Positions 9,244 to 17,381 of a stretch of DNA of 59,375 nucleotides are shown one piece after another (position 1 is the stretch's first letter; every line of letters begins with the position of its first letter). The DNA lies in contig JBKHDD010000012.1 in assembly GCA_046541515.1 (NCBI GenBank), forward strand, positions 1-59,375. The letters run 5' to 3'. Made by a program: the position numbers and the translations under genes. The DNA comes from CAYFVR01 sp046541515. GTDB taxonomy: Bacteria > Desulfobacterota > Desulfobacteria > Desulfobacterales > Desulfococcaceae. A model generated the notes under the pieces. The model was given only the letters and a program-made list of their open reading frames with translations. It made no database searches and had not been told where the DNA came from.

Positions 9244-10542
9244 TCAGCCGACGAATTTCCGCAGATACTCGTATTCCGGCGTCAATTCGCCTCCGTGGAG
9301 AATCATCGCCCGGCGCAATTCCGGCGGAAGGACGATTTCCGCCAACGGTTTGGAAAAATCGGCGTTGGCCAGGGGCGGGATGAAGGGTCGGAGGGTCCGG
9401 CTGAAATGGATGGAGGCCTCTTGGGGCAGTTCCGCCGGAAGCATGTAGACCGCCATCACCGCCACGCCGGGGCCGTCGACCCCGTCACGGGCTTCTCCCG
9501 TTTCGGGGTCGTACACGTAAACCGGTTCCCCGGGATCGGTGGCCCGCACCGTGCAGGCCAGGGGGCCGCCCACGTCGCAGCTGACATCGCCGACGACCCG
9601 GAGCCTCCCGGGCGAATTTTGGGAGCGAAGCGACTGGAAATCCTCCCGGGTCAGCAGGCGGGGATACCGTTCATCCCAGTACATGCAGTTGACCAGCGCC
9701 GTGAGTTCGCGGGCCAGCGGCAAAAAATTGCCACGGTGCCGACCGACGCCATGGCGCAGGTAGTCGGCCTCATCCCAGCGTTTCGACGGGTCTCGGGGCG
9801 CGATCCAGTCCGACTTTCGAATCGGCAGCCGGTAGATGCGGTCCGCCGGCCGGTTCCCCAAGGCGGAAAGGTCCGCGACGTCCACCGTTTCCGCCCCGGC
9901 CGCCGCGAGGATTTCATCGGCCCCGTTCCCGGCGTTTCCCCCGCCGATTCGGCCGATCAACAACGGGTGGGCTTCCGACGGAACGCCGCGGGCTCGCAGG
10001 GCTCGCCGCAACGCCGCCATGGCCTTTAGCGCCGCCCCCAGCTCGCCGTATTCCCGCATCTGCCGGAGGTCGTCCAGCGGGGAAGAAATCCCCTCCGCCC
10101 GAAGCCGCCGGCCCAGGGTCCAAAGCGTGTTGACCATCCCGGCCAATCCCGCGTGTCGGCCGAAAAAGATCAGCCGCCGGCCGTTTTCGTCCACGATTCG
10201 TTCGTAGTCGAACAGGGTGGCCCGACGTTCCATCATGCGGCGGAGCATGGGCATGTTGAAGGACTGCCCCTTGATGACGTGGGCGAAAAACAGGTAGGCG
10301 GCATCCGGCTGGAAGGCGGAAAGCGGGATTTCCTTCACCCCGAGGATGAGACCGCAATCCCGGAGATCGGACTGGACAGGGACGCCGACGGCTTCGTAAT
10401 CCGCGTCCGGGAACACCCGATGCCCGCTGGTCTCCACCGCGACCGACAATCCTTTGGCGGCCAGCGCCGAGGCGTCCGCCGGCGTCAGCGGCGTGCGTCG
10501 TTCCCAAATGCTCTTGTCTTCCTTCCGAATGCCGATTTTCAT
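9244..10542 (-). CDS. Lysine-ketoglutarate reductase (N-terminal domain type of aminoadipic semialdehyde synthase)
   Basis: 432 residues from ATG 10542, with AGGGGG a few bases upstream. Opening MKIGIRKEDKSIWERRTPLT is characteristic of the AlaDH/PNT-like N-terminal domain of lysine-ketoglutarate reductases, and FFAHVIKGQSFNM, LFDYERIVDENGRR and GLAGMVNTLW also match the LKR half of eukaryotic AASS. A nucleotide-binding loop is seen at IGRIGGGNAGNGA. CMYWDERYPRLLT and VGDVSCDVGG continue the match to the C-terminus. LKR joins lysine and 2-oxoglutarate into saccharopine with NADPH. The protein stops where the fused enzymes would continue into saccharopine dehydrogenase, and no such gene is in the window. 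It could work with a partner elsewhere or on another amino/oxo-acid pair. Confidence 0.82.
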   Translation of the reverse strand: MKIGIRKEDKSIWERRTPLTPADASALAAKGLSVAVETSGHRVFPDADYEAVGVPVQSDLRDCGLILGVKEIPLSAFQPDAAYLFFAHVIKGQSFNMPMLRRMMERRATLFDYERIVDENGRRLIFFGRHAGLAGMVNTLWTLGRRLRAEGISSPLDDLRQMREYGELGAALKAMAALRRALRARGVPSEAHPLLIGRIGGGNAGNGADEILAAAGAETVDVADLSALGNRPADRIYRLPIRKSDWIAPRDPSKRWDEADYLRHGVGRHRGNFLPLARELTALVNCMYWDERYPRLLTREDFQSLRSQNSPGRLRVVGDVSCDVGGPLACTVRATDPGEPVYVYDPETGEARDGVDGPGVAVMAVYMLPAELPQEASIHFSRTLRPFIPPLANADFSKPLAEIVLPPELRRAMILHGGELTPEYEYLRKFVG

Positions 10543-10799
10543 GTTTCCCCCTTTTTTCGGGCCGGTACGGGAAAGCGGCCGGAATGTCGCGAACCCCCGC
10601 GAAATGAAAAGAAAATTTTCCCGAAACCCGTTTTCCAAATAGTCCGAACGGTTTGGGTCTGTCAATCCGCGACCCTTTCCGCCCTTGACCGTGGGGGGCG
10701 ACGGTTGTCAGCCAAGGAGAATCGTGGTAGCCATCGGAACCGGTGGGTTCCCATTCCCCCCGTTATCCCAAACTTTCCCCCGGAATCTTTTTTTTCGAC

Positions 10800-11588
10800 A
10801 TGGCCAACAATCCGCTTCGACTGGTATCCTGGAACGTGAACGGCCTCCGTGCCGCCTGGAAAAAAGGATTTCTCGAAACCCTCTCGGCCCTGGACGCCGA
10901 CGTGCTGGGACTTCAGGAAACCAAACTCCAGGAAGATCAGATTACCCAGGCCATGCGGCGGCCCGACGGCTACGCGGATCACTGGTCCCACGCCGAAACC
11001 AAGAAGGGATACAGCGGGGTCGCGGCCTATACCCGCCTGGAACCCCGTTCGGTTTCCACCGGCATCGGCCAAGACGCCTTCGACCGGGAGGGACGAATTC
11101 TGCGGCTGGATTTCGACGATTTCATTCTGTTCACCGTCTATTTTCCCAACGGCGGGTCCGGGGACGAACGACTCCAATACAAACTGGATTTCTACGACGC
11201 CTTTTTCGCCCACGCCGACGAGTTGCGGAAGGAACAGCCGAACCTGATCATTTCCGGGGATTTCAACACCGCCCACAACGAGATTGACCTGAAAAATCCC
11301 CGGAACAACCGGAACACCTCCGGATTTATGGACATCGAGCGGGAATGGATCGACCGGATCATCGACCGGGGATATGTGGATACGTTCCGCCATTTTTATC
11401 CCGATTCGGTGAAGTACTCCTGGTGGTCCTACCGCTTTCGCGCCCGGGAACGTAACGCGGGCTGGCGTCTGGACTATTTTTTCGCGACCCGGGAACTGAT
11501 GGAGACCGGCCGGGTCCGGGACGCCTTTATCGACAACGACATCCAGGGATCCGACCACTGCCCGGTGGGGTTGATTCTGGATCGATAG
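10800..11588 (+). CDS. xth: Exodeoxyribonuclease III
   Basis: 262 residues from ATG 10800, where the ExoIII fold begins with LRLVSWNVNGLRAAW. The metal-binding and catalytic motifs are all present: LQETK, YSGVAAYTR, ISGDFNTAHNEIDL, WRLDYFF and GSDHCPVGL. This is the EEP-superfamily AP endonuclease and 3'-5' exonuclease of base excision repair, in the cytosol. Length is standard. It is divergent from the LKR gene across 257 bases without other genes; the ribosome site (GGA before a T-run) is poor. No operon partner downstream: the next gene starts 161 bases later. Confidence 0.95.
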   Translation: MANNPLRLVSWNVNGLRAAWKKGFLETLSALDADVLGLQETKLQEDQITQAMRRPDGYADHWSHAETKKGYSGVAAYTRLEPRSVSTGIGQDAFDREGRILRLDFDDFILFTVYFPNGGSGDERLQYKLDFYDAFFAHADELRKEQPNLIISGDFNTAHNEIDLKNPRNNRNTSGFMDIEREWIDRIIDRGYVDTFRHFYPDSVKYSWWSYRFRARERNAGWRLDYFFATRELMETGRVRDAFIDNDIQGSDHCPVGLILDR

Positions 11589-11749
11589 TCGTTTGCGGGT
11601 CGGCGGTTTCGGTTCCTTGGACCAGAGGTCCGTCTCCCTCCTCTTTTTCCGCATATGAAAAATGGCCTGCGGCCCGGGCGTTCCCCTCGCCGTGCCGGGA
11701 CCGGTGGAGCCGGCCGCGGACTTGACATCTTTGCTTTTCAGGAAGTTCC

Positions 11750-12925
11750 ATGACATTTCTTCCCCTTTCGCCAAACGGCGCTCCCCGCGGTTTTCGAAAA
11801 TCCCGCTCCGGTTCAACGCCCGCGCCCCCGCTCCCTTCACCGGCGGTCCCGACGACGGACGCCCCGTTGTCGTCAGGAGCCGGAAGTCTCGACGAAATTC
11901 CGACGGCGGGCGAAAAATCCAAACCCAGTCCCTGGTTTTTAATGATTTGGTGTGTTTTCCTTCTTGTTTCAGCCGACGCCTCGGCCGCCCCCGGACAGGG
12001 TCCGCTCCGCGTCCGGAATTACCATCCGCCCCACCTGATGTTTTTAATGCCCGCCCCGGCCGCGCCCTGGGACGGAAAGGCGGGCGAATGGGAGCTGACC
12101 CCCGGGGTCGCCTACGCGGCGAGTTTTGTCAACGAGGATTCCGAACGCTGGCGCACGGTGATTGATCTGGAGATGACCGTGTTGGAGTTCGGGCTGACCG
12201 CGGGATTGAGCCGCCGTCTTTCCCTGGGGGCGGAGGTCCGCTTCGCCAGCATGAGCGGCGGTTTTTTGGACGGCTTTTTGGAGGATTTTCACGACGCCTT
12301 CGGATTGCCCAATTACGGTCGGGAGCTGCGGCCGAAGAACGAGTTTCTGTATTTCATCGAAAAAGACGGCGAACAGTGGCTGGAAAGCGAATTCGGCGGC
12401 CTGCATCTGGTGGATACTTCGCTTTCCCTGGAATATCTCCTGACCGATCGCGGCGATCCCCGGGGCCCGGAGGGGCGCTTCACCGCGAGCCTCTCCTATG
12501 CGTTGAAACTCCCGTTGGGAGACGAAACGGCGGGCTTTGGCAGCGGAGAATTGGATCATCGGGTGGCGGCCCCTCTTCGCTGGATTGGAGACCCTTTCGC
12601 CCTCTATCTGGTTCCCTCCTTTTCCATTCTTTCGGACCCGGATACCCTTGGCGCCGATATCCGGGTGCGGAACGTCTTTGGAACCTTTCTTTCCGCCGAA
12701 TGGGCCTTCGCGCGCCATTGGTCGGTTCTGGCGGGACTCAATTTTTACACCTCTCCCTTCGAGGCCACCGGGATCGAACAATTTGACGACGACACTTTTC
12801 AACTGGACGCGGGAATGATCTGGTCGCCCGCCCCGGAACTGCGGCTGGAGTTCAGCTTTTCGGAAGATCTTGCCCCGCCCGCCCCGGATTTTGCGCTGCG
12901 AATGGGACTGGGCTACCGCTTCTGA
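11750..12925 (+). CDS. DUF3187-like outer-membrane beta-barrel protein
   Basis: An exported protein of unknown function. The first ATG (11750) has AGGAAG four bases upstream but would put about 65 Pro/Ser-rich residues before the signal-like segment WFLMIWCVFLLVSADASAA. ATG 11942 would start just inside that segment but has no ribosome site, so the start is uncertain. After cleavage the protein has alternating hydrophobic/aromatic strands (LEFGLTAGLSRRLSLGAEVRF, LEYLLTDRG, LSYALKLPLGDE) and ends in a C-terminal aromatic residue (GLGYRF), the usual signature for outer-membrane insertion. GPLRVRNYHPPHLMFLMP near the mature N-terminus resembles the DUF3187 opening. Function unknown. Confidence 0.72.
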   Translation: MTFLPLSPNGAPRGFRKSRSGSTPAPPLPSPAVPTTDAPLSSGAGSLDEIPTAGEKSKPSPWFLMIWCVFLLVSADASAAPGQGPLRVRNYHPPHLMFLMPAPAAPWDGKAGEWELTPGVAYAASFVNEDSERWRTVIDLEMTVLEFGLTAGLSRRLSLGAEVRFASMSGGFLDGFLEDFHDAFGLPNYGRELRPKNEFLYFIEKDGEQWLESEFGGLHLVDTSLSLEYLLTDRGDPRGPEGRFTASLSYALKLPLGDETAGFGSGELDHRVAAPLRWIGDPFALYLVPSFSILSDPDTLGADIRVRNVFGTFLSAEWAFARHWSVLAGLNFYTSPFEATGIEQFDDDTFQLDAGMIWSPAPELRLEFSFSEDLAPPAPDFALRMGLGYRF

Positions 12926-12988
12926 ACGTTCGTTTTTTCAAAAGGGACGCCTTTCCATCGGGAGTTGGCGCCCTTCCCATCGACTGAC

Positions 12989-13017
12989 TTGCAAACCCCT
13001 CCGGCTCGTTGTATGGT
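12989..13017 (+). promoter_or_regulatory. Possible sigma70 promoter for the DUF2868-GTPase pair
   Basis: TTGCAA (12989-12994) and TATGGT (13012-13017) are separated by 17 bases, each 4/6 to consensus. They stand about 125 bases ahead of the DUF2868 start. A second overlapping TTGAAA begins at 13018 with no good -10. Pattern match only. Confidence 0.33.
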
Positions 13018-13140
13018 TGAAAATGACCGTGATGTAGGGTAATTGAAGCGAAACTCTCGTAACCCGTCGCCGAATCGCGGGGCCGCGATTCGGAACGGAC
13101 GACCGCCGCGCCGGCGGCACACTGAAATGGCCGTTTGCCC

Positions 13141-14760
13141 ATGACCGACCCACCTTGGCGGATTCCCGACCTCGTCGACCTGGAGTTCTTTTTGCAGTGT
13201 GACGAAAAGAACCGGGACGACGAAACCGCGCTCGCGGCGCGGGACCGGGAGCTTTACCTTTCCAAAATCCAACCCCAACTTCCCGAGCCGGATTCCCCGG
13301 AGCCGGACCGCAGGCGAATCCTGCGCCAATGGCTGACCGAACGGCGGCGGCTGGAACGGGAGGCCCGAGGAGAGGAAATCCCGCTTCCCGGAGAAACCGC
13401 CTCGGAGGTCTTCCGGCTTTTCGCGGTGACGGGCCTGATTTTGGGCGTCTTGACGGGCGGAGGCGTCGCTTTTTCCCTGCTGACCTACACGGGGCTCCAA
13501 CCGCTGAACGTATCGGTTTACCTGGGCATTCTGGTATTGCCGCAGGTGTTGCTGCTTTTTTTGATGCTTTTGATGGGCCTTTCCCGAAAGGTTCGGCGGC
13601 TGCCCTTTCCGTCCGGTTCCGCGCTGATTTCCGTGATGGGCGGTTTTCTGGCGCGGCTGACCGCCTCGGCCCGTCAAAAGGCGCTTCGCCGCCTTTCCGG
13701 GGAGCAGCGGGAAACCCTGGACGCCGTAATGGGTCTCATCCAGGGCAGGCGGCGGGTCTACGGCGGGCTGTTCCACTGGCCGCCGTTTCGGATTCTCCAG
13801 CTGTTCGGGATCGGATTTAACTTGGGCGCGATCGGGGCCACGCTGTTGCGGATCATTGGTTCCGACGTGGCCTTTGGCTGGCAGTCCACGGTGCAATTTA
13901 GCCCCGAAGCGGCATACCAGGCGGTCCGGATCATCGCCTTGCCCTGGTCCTGGCTGTTGCCGGCGGGCCTTGCCCACCCCACCCTGGCGGAAATCGAAGG
14001 CAGTCGGATCATCCTGAAGGAAGGGATTTATCACCTTGCCACCCTCGATCTGGTGTCCTGGTGGCCCTTTTTGCTGCTGACGCTGGCGGTGTACGGCCTG
14101 CTTCCCCGGCTGCTGCTTTGGGTTGTCGGCTGGATCGCGGAACGGCGGGGACTTTCCCGGCTGGCCCTGGACCATGCCGACGCCGAGCGGGTGGTTCGCC
14201 GCATGCGCACCCCGCGCTTCGTTACCGAGGGGCGGCCCAGCGCCGAGCGGCCCGCGGAGGCCCCGGTCGAAACGCCGGAGCCCCGTTTCGCCCTTGCCTG
14301 CGTGGCGGACGACGAGAAAGCCCGGGTTGCGCTGGTGCCCGACGACATTTTCGACGAATGTCCGGAGGGAGAACTCCAATCCGTGGTGGCCGGCCAGTTG
14401 GGCTATCCGGTTTCGGACCGTGTGCGGGTGAATCTCGATCCCGAAAGCGATCGGGAGCGCATCCGGGCCATTTCCGCCCGACTGGCCCGCCGAAACGGAA
14501 CCGCCGGGATTCTGATTGTTCAGGAGGCTTGGCAGCCGCCCATCCGAGAACATTTCGGTTTTTTAAAGGCCCTGCGGGAGGCCGTGGGCGAGCGGGTCCG
14601 CATCGATATCGGACTCATCGGCCGCCCCGATCCCGCCACGATTTTCACCCCCGCCGCCGCCGGCGACCGGGACATCTGGCTAAACAAAATCCGGGTCCTG
14701 GGAGACCCGTATCTGAGAGTGGAAAGGCTGGTGCCGGATGGGTCCGAACCGCGTCCCTGA
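13141..14760 (+). CDS. DUF2868 membrane protein, partner of the adjacent GTPase
   Basis: 539 residues from ATG 13141. The N-terminus carries IPDLVDLEFFLQCDE, followed by a charged helix. Four or more membrane segments follow: about residues 98-115, 125-150, a hydrophobic pair in the middle third, and WWPFLLLTLAVYGLLPRLLLWVV near residue 305. The C-terminal ~180 residues are soluble with alternating beta/alpha character (FALACVADDE, GILIVQEAWQPP). This matches the architecture of the DUF2868 family, which is routinely encoded directly before a DUF3482 GTPase, as here. The two genes overlap by 23 bases, implying translational coupling and probably a membrane complex. Function is not established; no enzymatic motif is visible. 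Confidence 0.78.
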   Translation: MTDPPWRIPDLVDLEFFLQCDEKNRDDETALAARDRELYLSKIQPQLPEPDSPEPDRRRILRQWLTERRRLEREARGEEIPLPGETASEVFRLFAVTGLILGVLTGGGVAFSLLTYTGLQPLNVSVYLGILVLPQVLLLFLMLLMGLSRKVRRLPFPSGSALISVMGGFLARLTASARQKALRRLSGEQRETLDAVMGLIQGRRRVYGGLFHWPPFRILQLFGIGFNLGAIGATLLRIIGSDVAFGWQSTVQFSPEAAYQAVRIIALPWSWLLPAGLAHPTLAEIEGSRIILKEGIYHLATLDLVSWWPFLLLTLAVYGLLPRLLLWVVGWIAERRGLSRLALDHADAERVVRRMRTPRFVTEGRPSAERPAEAPVETPEPRFALACVADDEKARVALVPDDIFDECPEGELQSVVAGQLGYPVSDRVRVNLDPESDRERIRAISARLARRNGTAGILIVQEAWQPPIREHFGFLKALREAVGERVRIDIGLIGRPDPATIFTPAAAGDRDIWLNKIRVLGDPYLRVERLVPDGSEPRP

Positions 14761-16186
14761 ATTCGCCATCGTGGGGCATCCCAACGAGGGCAAGTCCTCG
14801 GTGGTGTCCACGCTGGCGGAGGACGACAGCGTCCGGATCAGCCCGACGCCCGGGGAAACCATGGAGTGCCGGGAGTTCCCGGTGGTGATCGACGGAAAGG
14901 AAATCATCCGGTTCATCGACACCCCCGGATTTCAGAATCCCAAGCAAATCCTCCAGTGGATGCGGGAGTACCGGGGTTCCGACGAGCGGATGGTCCAAAT
15001 TTTCCGGGAGGCCCACGCGCCCGACCCGGAATTCCACGACGACGTGGAATTGTTCGGTCCCATTGAAAACGGGGCCGGCATCATCTACGTGGTGGACGGC
15101 TCCCGGCCGGTGCGCAACGCCGATCGGGCGGAAATGGAAATCCTTCGCCTCACCGGCCGCCCCCGCATGGCCATCATCAACTGCAAGGATCCGATTACCG
15201 GCTACCTGGAAGACTGGAAGTCGGAATTCCGAAAGCATTTCAACGCCATCCGGGTATTCAACGCCCACAAGGCCACCTACGCCGAGCGGTTGGCCTTGCT
15301 GGAAAACCTGAAAAGCATCGACCAGGACTGGCAACCGGCCCTGGAGACGGTGATCCGGGCCTTTCAGCGCGAATGGGAGCACCGGACGGCCGTGGCCGCC
15401 GACATCATCTGCGAAATGCTGACCAGCTGCATCCAGTTCCAGATTCAGCGGAATTTTACGAACAAGTCGGACGAGGTCGCCGTGCGCGAGGCCCTTCAGG
15501 CGGCCTACGCCAAGGAAGTTGAAAAAATCGAGCGGTCGGCCCACCAGAAAATTCGAAAGCTGTTTAAGCACAATATTTTCAACGTGGACCTCCCCAACCA
15601 GTCCATCCTCCACGAAGATTTGTTCAACGACAAAACCTGGCAGTTCCTGGGATTGACGCCGGGGCAGCTGGTGGCCGCGGCGGGTCTGGCGGGCGGCGCG
15701 GCGGGCGCGGCGTTGGACGTGGCGGCCGGCGGCATCACCTTTGGCGTTTTTACCGCCCTGGGGGGCGCTCTGGGCGCCGGTTGGGCGGCCCTGGGGGGCG
15801 GAAAACGGCTCGCCCGCACCCAGGTGGTGGGCATGAGCCTAGGCGGCCATCAGATGCGGATGGGACCCAACGAGAACATCCAGTTTCTCTACATTTTGCT
15901 GGATCGGGCCCTGATTTTCTATTCCCACATCATCAACTGGGCCCACGGCCGGCGGGACTATCCGGCCGCCTCCCCGGTCTCGGAGGCCGGAAAAGCGGGC
16001 GTCACCACCGAATGGGGGGACGCGGCCAAAAAGACGTGCGGAGCGTTTTTCCGGGCCATTCGCTCCGGCGACGAAGGGCGACGGGTTGCCGCCAAAAAGG
16101 AGATGGCCAAAATGTTGCGGGGCGTTTTGGAGAAAATTTCCCACAGCGAACGGAAATATGGTTTGGTGATTAAATCTGCGGCCTGA
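14738..16186 (+). CDS. DUF3482-type GTPase with C-terminal glycine-rich membrane segment
   Basis: 482 residues from ATG 14738 inside the end of the preceding gene. G1 is GHPNEGKSS (13-21) and G3 is IDTPGF. The expected NKxD of G4 is read as NCKD, so guanine recognition may differ from canonical Ras-like GTPases. Residues about 305-350 are an Ala/Gly-rich segment (GGAAGAALDVAAGG, GGALGAGWAALGGG) that looks like a glycine-zipper membrane insertion. The C-terminal third is basic and helical. Likely forms a membrane GTPase module with the DUF2868 protein. A strong palindromic terminator follows within 30 bases. Confidence 0.83.
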   Translation: MGPNRVPEFAIVGHPNEGKSSVVSTLAEDDSVRISPTPGETMECREFPVVIDGKEIIRFIDTPGFQNPKQILQWMREYRGSDERMVQIFREAHAPDPEFHDDVELFGPIENGAGIIYVVDGSRPVRNADRAEMEILRLTGRPRMAIINCKDPITGYLEDWKSEFRKHFNAIRVFNAHKATYAERLALLENLKSIDQDWQPALETVIRAFQREWEHRTAVAADIICEMLTSCIQFQIQRNFTNKSDEVAVREALQAAYAKEVEKIERSAHQKIRKLFKHNIFNVDLPNQSILHEDLFNDKTWQFLGLTPGQLVAAAGLAGGAAGAALDVAAGGITFGVFTALGGALGAGWAALGGGKRLARTQVVGMSLGGHQMRMGPNENIQFLYILLDRALIFYSHIINWAHGRRDYPAASPVSEAGKAGVTTEWGDAAKKTCGAFFRAIRSGDEGRRVAAKKEMAKMLRGVLEKISHSERKYGLVIKSAA

Positions 16187-16213
16187 TTTTTCCGGCTTCA
16201 TTCGGTCGTCCGC

Positions 16214-16257
16214 CAAAATGAAACGGGCGCTCCGCGCGGAGCGCCCGTTTCATTTTG
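16214..16257. terminator. Bidirectional terminator: 44-base perfect palindrome
   Basis: Bases 16214-16257 read identically on both strands with no unpaired centre, so a transcript would fold into a 20-odd bp GC-rich hairpin flanked by AAAATG and CATTTT. It lies 27 bases past the GTPase stop and is the natural terminator for that operon. On the opposite strand it would back up the PEP-CTERM terminator next to it. Confidence 0.8.
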
Positions 16258-16274
16258 AGGAGGTGGATCATGCC

Positions 16275-16308
16275 AAAATTCGCGGCCCGGGCAAGGGCGG
16301 GCCGCGAA
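16275..16308 (-). terminator. Rho-independent terminator of the PEP-CTERM gene
   Basis: Arms 16279-16289 and 16298-16308 form a perfect 11-bp stem (TTCGCGGCCCG) with an eight-base loop. On the minus strand the stem is followed by TTTT, right after the stop codon of the PEP-CTERM gene. Confidence 0.8.
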
Positions 16309-16316
16309 AATGAAAA

Positions 16317-16901
16317 TCAGGATTTCTTTCGGAGTTTCGTTCCCGCCAGACCCACGAGACCCAGACCCATCAAGGCAACGGTTCCGGGTTCCGGGACGGG
16401 GTTCATGCCGCCGCCTCCGGGCGTCCCCACGAAGCGCCAGGTGGACAGATGGGAAATTGCCGGGATGTTCTTTTTGCCCACCAGCAGGTCCCCGGTGCTC
16501 CAGGTCCCCGACGTGGCGGCGTCCATCCAGTAAAGGGCATATTGGTTGCCGGCCTTTACGCTGTACAGGTGGACCGACTCGCCAGTGCTCCAGGCGCCGG
16601 ATTTGGATGCGCCGTCATAGGTGACGTCCAGGCTTCCGTCCCCTTCCCGTTTTCCGTCGTCGGCGTCCACTTTGGCGTAAAATTCCAGGGAAAGATTCGC
16701 GTATTCATCCTTTCCCTCGGCCTTCAGCCACTGATGCACACGATCGGACAATTCGGTCAGGTCCGCGTTGGGATTGGACGGATCGTTTCCGCCAAAGGTA
16801 TCGACGAGGAGACCTGGATTGCCGTATGGACCCGCCGCGGCCATTCCGGCGGCGGTTAACAGAAACAGGGCGGCCATTCCAACGATTGCGAATTCTTTCA
16901 T
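16317..16901 (-). CDS. PEP-CTERM sorting-signal protein
   Basis: 194 residues from ATG 16901, with AAAGGAA upstream. It has a Sec signal peptide (MKEFAIVGMAALFLLTAAG... ending AAAG). The mature part is acidic and rich in Gly/Ser/Thr/Trp, and holds two copies of a WSTG phrase (SGAWSTGESV and SGTWSTGDLL). The last 27 residues are a textbook PEP-CTERM tail: PVPEPGTVALMGLGL, a hydrophobic helix, then KLRKKS. Exosortase recognises this tail to move proteins into the exopolysaccharide or outer envelope. No exosortase is in the window, so it is an orphan target whose enzyme should be elsewhere in the genome. Ligand or role unknown. Confidence 0.9.
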   Translation of the reverse strand: MKEFAIVGMAALFLLTAAGMAAAGPYGNPGLLVDTFGGNDPSNPNADLTELSDRVHQWLKAEGKDEYANLSLEFYAKVDADDGKREGDGSLDVTYDGASKSGAWSTGESVHLYSVKAGNQYALYWMDAATSGTWSTGDLLVGKKNIPAISHLSTWRFVGTPGGGGMNPVPEPGTVALMGLGLVGLAGTKLRKKS

Positions 16902-17381
16902 GGGTCGTTCCTTTCTGCCTGAAGTAGGGCTCGAAATCGGATGCGGAGGTGTCGGCGTTCCCAAGGAAAGGTTGCCGGCGTCGCTGTGCCAAAAAGTTTT
17001 AAGCAGGAATCGGGCCAAACTTTCTAAAAGGTTGATTATCTCAATTTTTTTTCGCGAATTCAAATTTTTAAAGGGTATGCCTCAATTTAATCCACCAAAT
17101 TTTGATGATTGAAAAGCGGGCTTCAGCGCCAGGCTTCATATTTTGGGGGCGGCCGAAGACGCGGAATGTCCCCGAATTCCAATTTTTGTCATCCGACTTT
17201 CCCGGTTTTCCATGAAATGAATTCAGAGTTGTGGTAGATCGACAAGTCTGGCCACCGCGGCTATCCGAACGCATTCGCCGCCACTGGCGGGGCGGAAACC
17301 CAAAATCGGGAAAACCGGCCGGAAACCCGGTTCACGGCCCAAGAGCTGTCCATTTGCTCGTCCCGGAAAGGAGGCGATCCG
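16902..17381. other. Intergenic region between divergent PEP-CTERM and SppA genes
   Basis: 480 bases with no credible gene. Bases about 17020-17110 are markedly AT-rich for this window (runs of A and T around TTTTTTTTCGCG and AATTTTTGA), which fits a regulatory region for one or both divergent genes. No consensus promoter stands out. A TGGCAC on the minus strand near 16990 resembles half of a sigma54 site but the GC element is one base off. Confidence 0.5.

Noticed and set aside
16975..17000. Sigma54 promoter for the PEP-CTERM gene
   Set aside because: TGGCAC is present on the minus strand but the GC element is one base closer than the fixed spacing allows.
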